Assembly (NCBI GenBank): GCA_031285645.1
Contig: JAITVU010000105.1
Coordinates: forward strand, 1-5,447
Length of the DNA stretch: 5,447 nucleotides
Direction: 5' to 3'
Source of the DNA: Oscillospiraceae bacterium
GTDB lineage: Bacteria > Bacillota > Clostridia > Oscillospirales > Ruminococcaceae
In this document: positions 4,804-5,447 of the stretch, in pieces
Layout of the letters: every line of letters starts with the position of its first letter
Position numbering within the stretch: the stretch's first letter is position 1
The notes under the pieces: model-generated
Told to the model about the DNA's origin: nothing
What the model saw: the letters and a program-made list of their open reading frames with translations, nothing else
The model's database searches: none
Made by a program: the position numbers and the translations under genes

Positions 4804-5447
4804 TCAGAACATTAAGAGGCTCATGATATTCTGTCTGGTCATATTCATCCCCTGCGCCATCATGGCCTGGGACGCCTGCGCCTGCAGGCTTTTCTGAGTC
4901 CAGTTCATGATCTCTTTGGCCATATCGGCGTCGCGTATGGTGCTCTCAGCCTGATACAGATTCTCATGGGTTACGCCGAGATTATTGAGCGTATGCTCCA
5001 GCCGGTTTTGCGTCGCGCCCATGGTGCCGCGCTCGCCGGCCACTGTTGTGATGGCTTTTTCTATAGCGGCCATGGCGTTATTGGCGCCATCCACCGTGCT
5101 GATATCAATATCGTGCAGGCCCAGACCATACGCGGACATATCATTGGCGCGGAAAGAGATACGCTGATCGGCATGGCCGTTGGCGCCAACCTGGAAGACG
5201 ATTCCGCTGCTGCTCGCCGCGTTGCTGACGGTTCTGTGCAAATTGACGTCGGTGGTGTTGGTGCGCAAACCGACGCTCCCGATTGTGCCTTCCTGAAGAG
5301 AACCGGCGTTGTAATTGAGCTGGACTTGGTTGCCGCCCTCAAAATCAAAAGTGACCTGACTTTGCATGGGGTCTATTTCTCTTGTGACGACCTCATCACC
5401 CACCTGAGCCGTGATGGAAAAAATGTTGTTGTCATCTTTCGTTATGG
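4804..5447 (-). CDS. fliC: Flagellin, C-terminal part
   Basis: The last 213 codons or so of a flagellin; the frame stays open to the right edge, so the GTG at 5403 is internal and the true start is outside. Flagellin is exported by the flagellar type III system and polymerises into the filament. The C-terminal D1/D0 helical region is clear: GLHDIDIST (about 95-103 from the end region's start), then AAIEKAITTVAGERGTMGAT, QNRLEHTLNNLGVTHENL, and the hallmark AESTIRDADMAKEIMNWTQK. The segment GIVFQVGANGHADQRISF is the usual 'LQIGAN' strand before D1. Upstream, about 70 residues rich in Thr, Asn and Gln (around TFDFEGGNQVQLNYN) belong to the variable surface domain. The very end is unusual: common flagellins finish VLQLLR or VLSLLR, while this one ends NIMSLLMF after a methionine-rich stretch (SQAMMAQGMNMTRQ). 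A strong terminator follows. The symbol could equally be hag. Confidence 0.93.
   Translation of the reverse strand, partial: ITKDDNNIFSITAQVGDEVVTREIDPMQSQVTFDFEGGNQVQLNYNAGSLQEGTIGSVGLRTNTTDVNLHRTVSNAASSSGIVFQVGANGHADQRISFRANDMSAYGLGLHDIDISTVDGANNAMAAIEKAITTVAGERGTMGATQNRLEHTLNNLGVTHENLYQAESTIRDADMAKEIMNWTQKSLQAQASQAMMAQGMNMTRQNIMSLLMF

Overview
The window looks like a flagellated, anaerobic Gram-positive bacterium of the Clostridia type (Bacillota). The clues are strong GGAGG-type ribosome binding sites, AT-rich spacers between genes of moderate GC, a DeoR-family regulator next to a split DhaK/DhaL kinase, a zinc-type methyltransferase of the MtaA family, and a Clostridia-like flagellin. 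This placement is inferred from style and gene content only.

Layout from left to right. (1) Positions 1-273, minus: the N-terminal part of a YuxH-like EAL/HDOD signalling protein, cut by the left edge. It sits behind a good sigma-A type promoter (568-596), which would give an unusually long leader of about 290 nt. (2) Positions 831-2483, minus: a dhaK-dhaL operon for a two-subunit dihydroxyacetone-type kinase, closed by a clear intrinsic terminator (741-788). No dhaM is present. (3) Positions 2484-2742: a divergent AT-rich control region with a promoter for each side and several inverted and direct repeats that look like operators. (4) Positions 2743-3528, plus: a DeoR-family regulator with a non-standard sugar-phosphate pocket. 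(5) Positions 3548-4576, minus: a uroporphyrinogen-decarboxylase-fold protein with the HxC...C zinc motif of methylcobamide methyltransferases, convergent with the regulator and with its own candidate promoter. (6) Positions 4804-5447, minus: the C-terminal part of a flagellin, cut by the right edge and followed by a strong terminator.

The regulator and the kinase operon probably form one small circuit: the DeoR protein senses a phosphorylated sugar and controls the kinase that makes it. The methyltransferase is next door but transcribed separately, so a functional link to the kinase is only a guess. Motility genes (flagellin, c-di-GMP-type signalling) flank both sides, so the kinase, regulator and methyltransferase genes may be a metabolic insertion in a motility neighbourhood.

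Nothing here proves a new system. The points most worth following are the operator layout in the kinase/regulator spacer, the altered active-site neighbour (Lys57) in DhaK together with the missing DhaM, the altered DeoR sensor pocket, the orphan MtaA-like enzyme, and the long leader of the EAL/HDOD gene.
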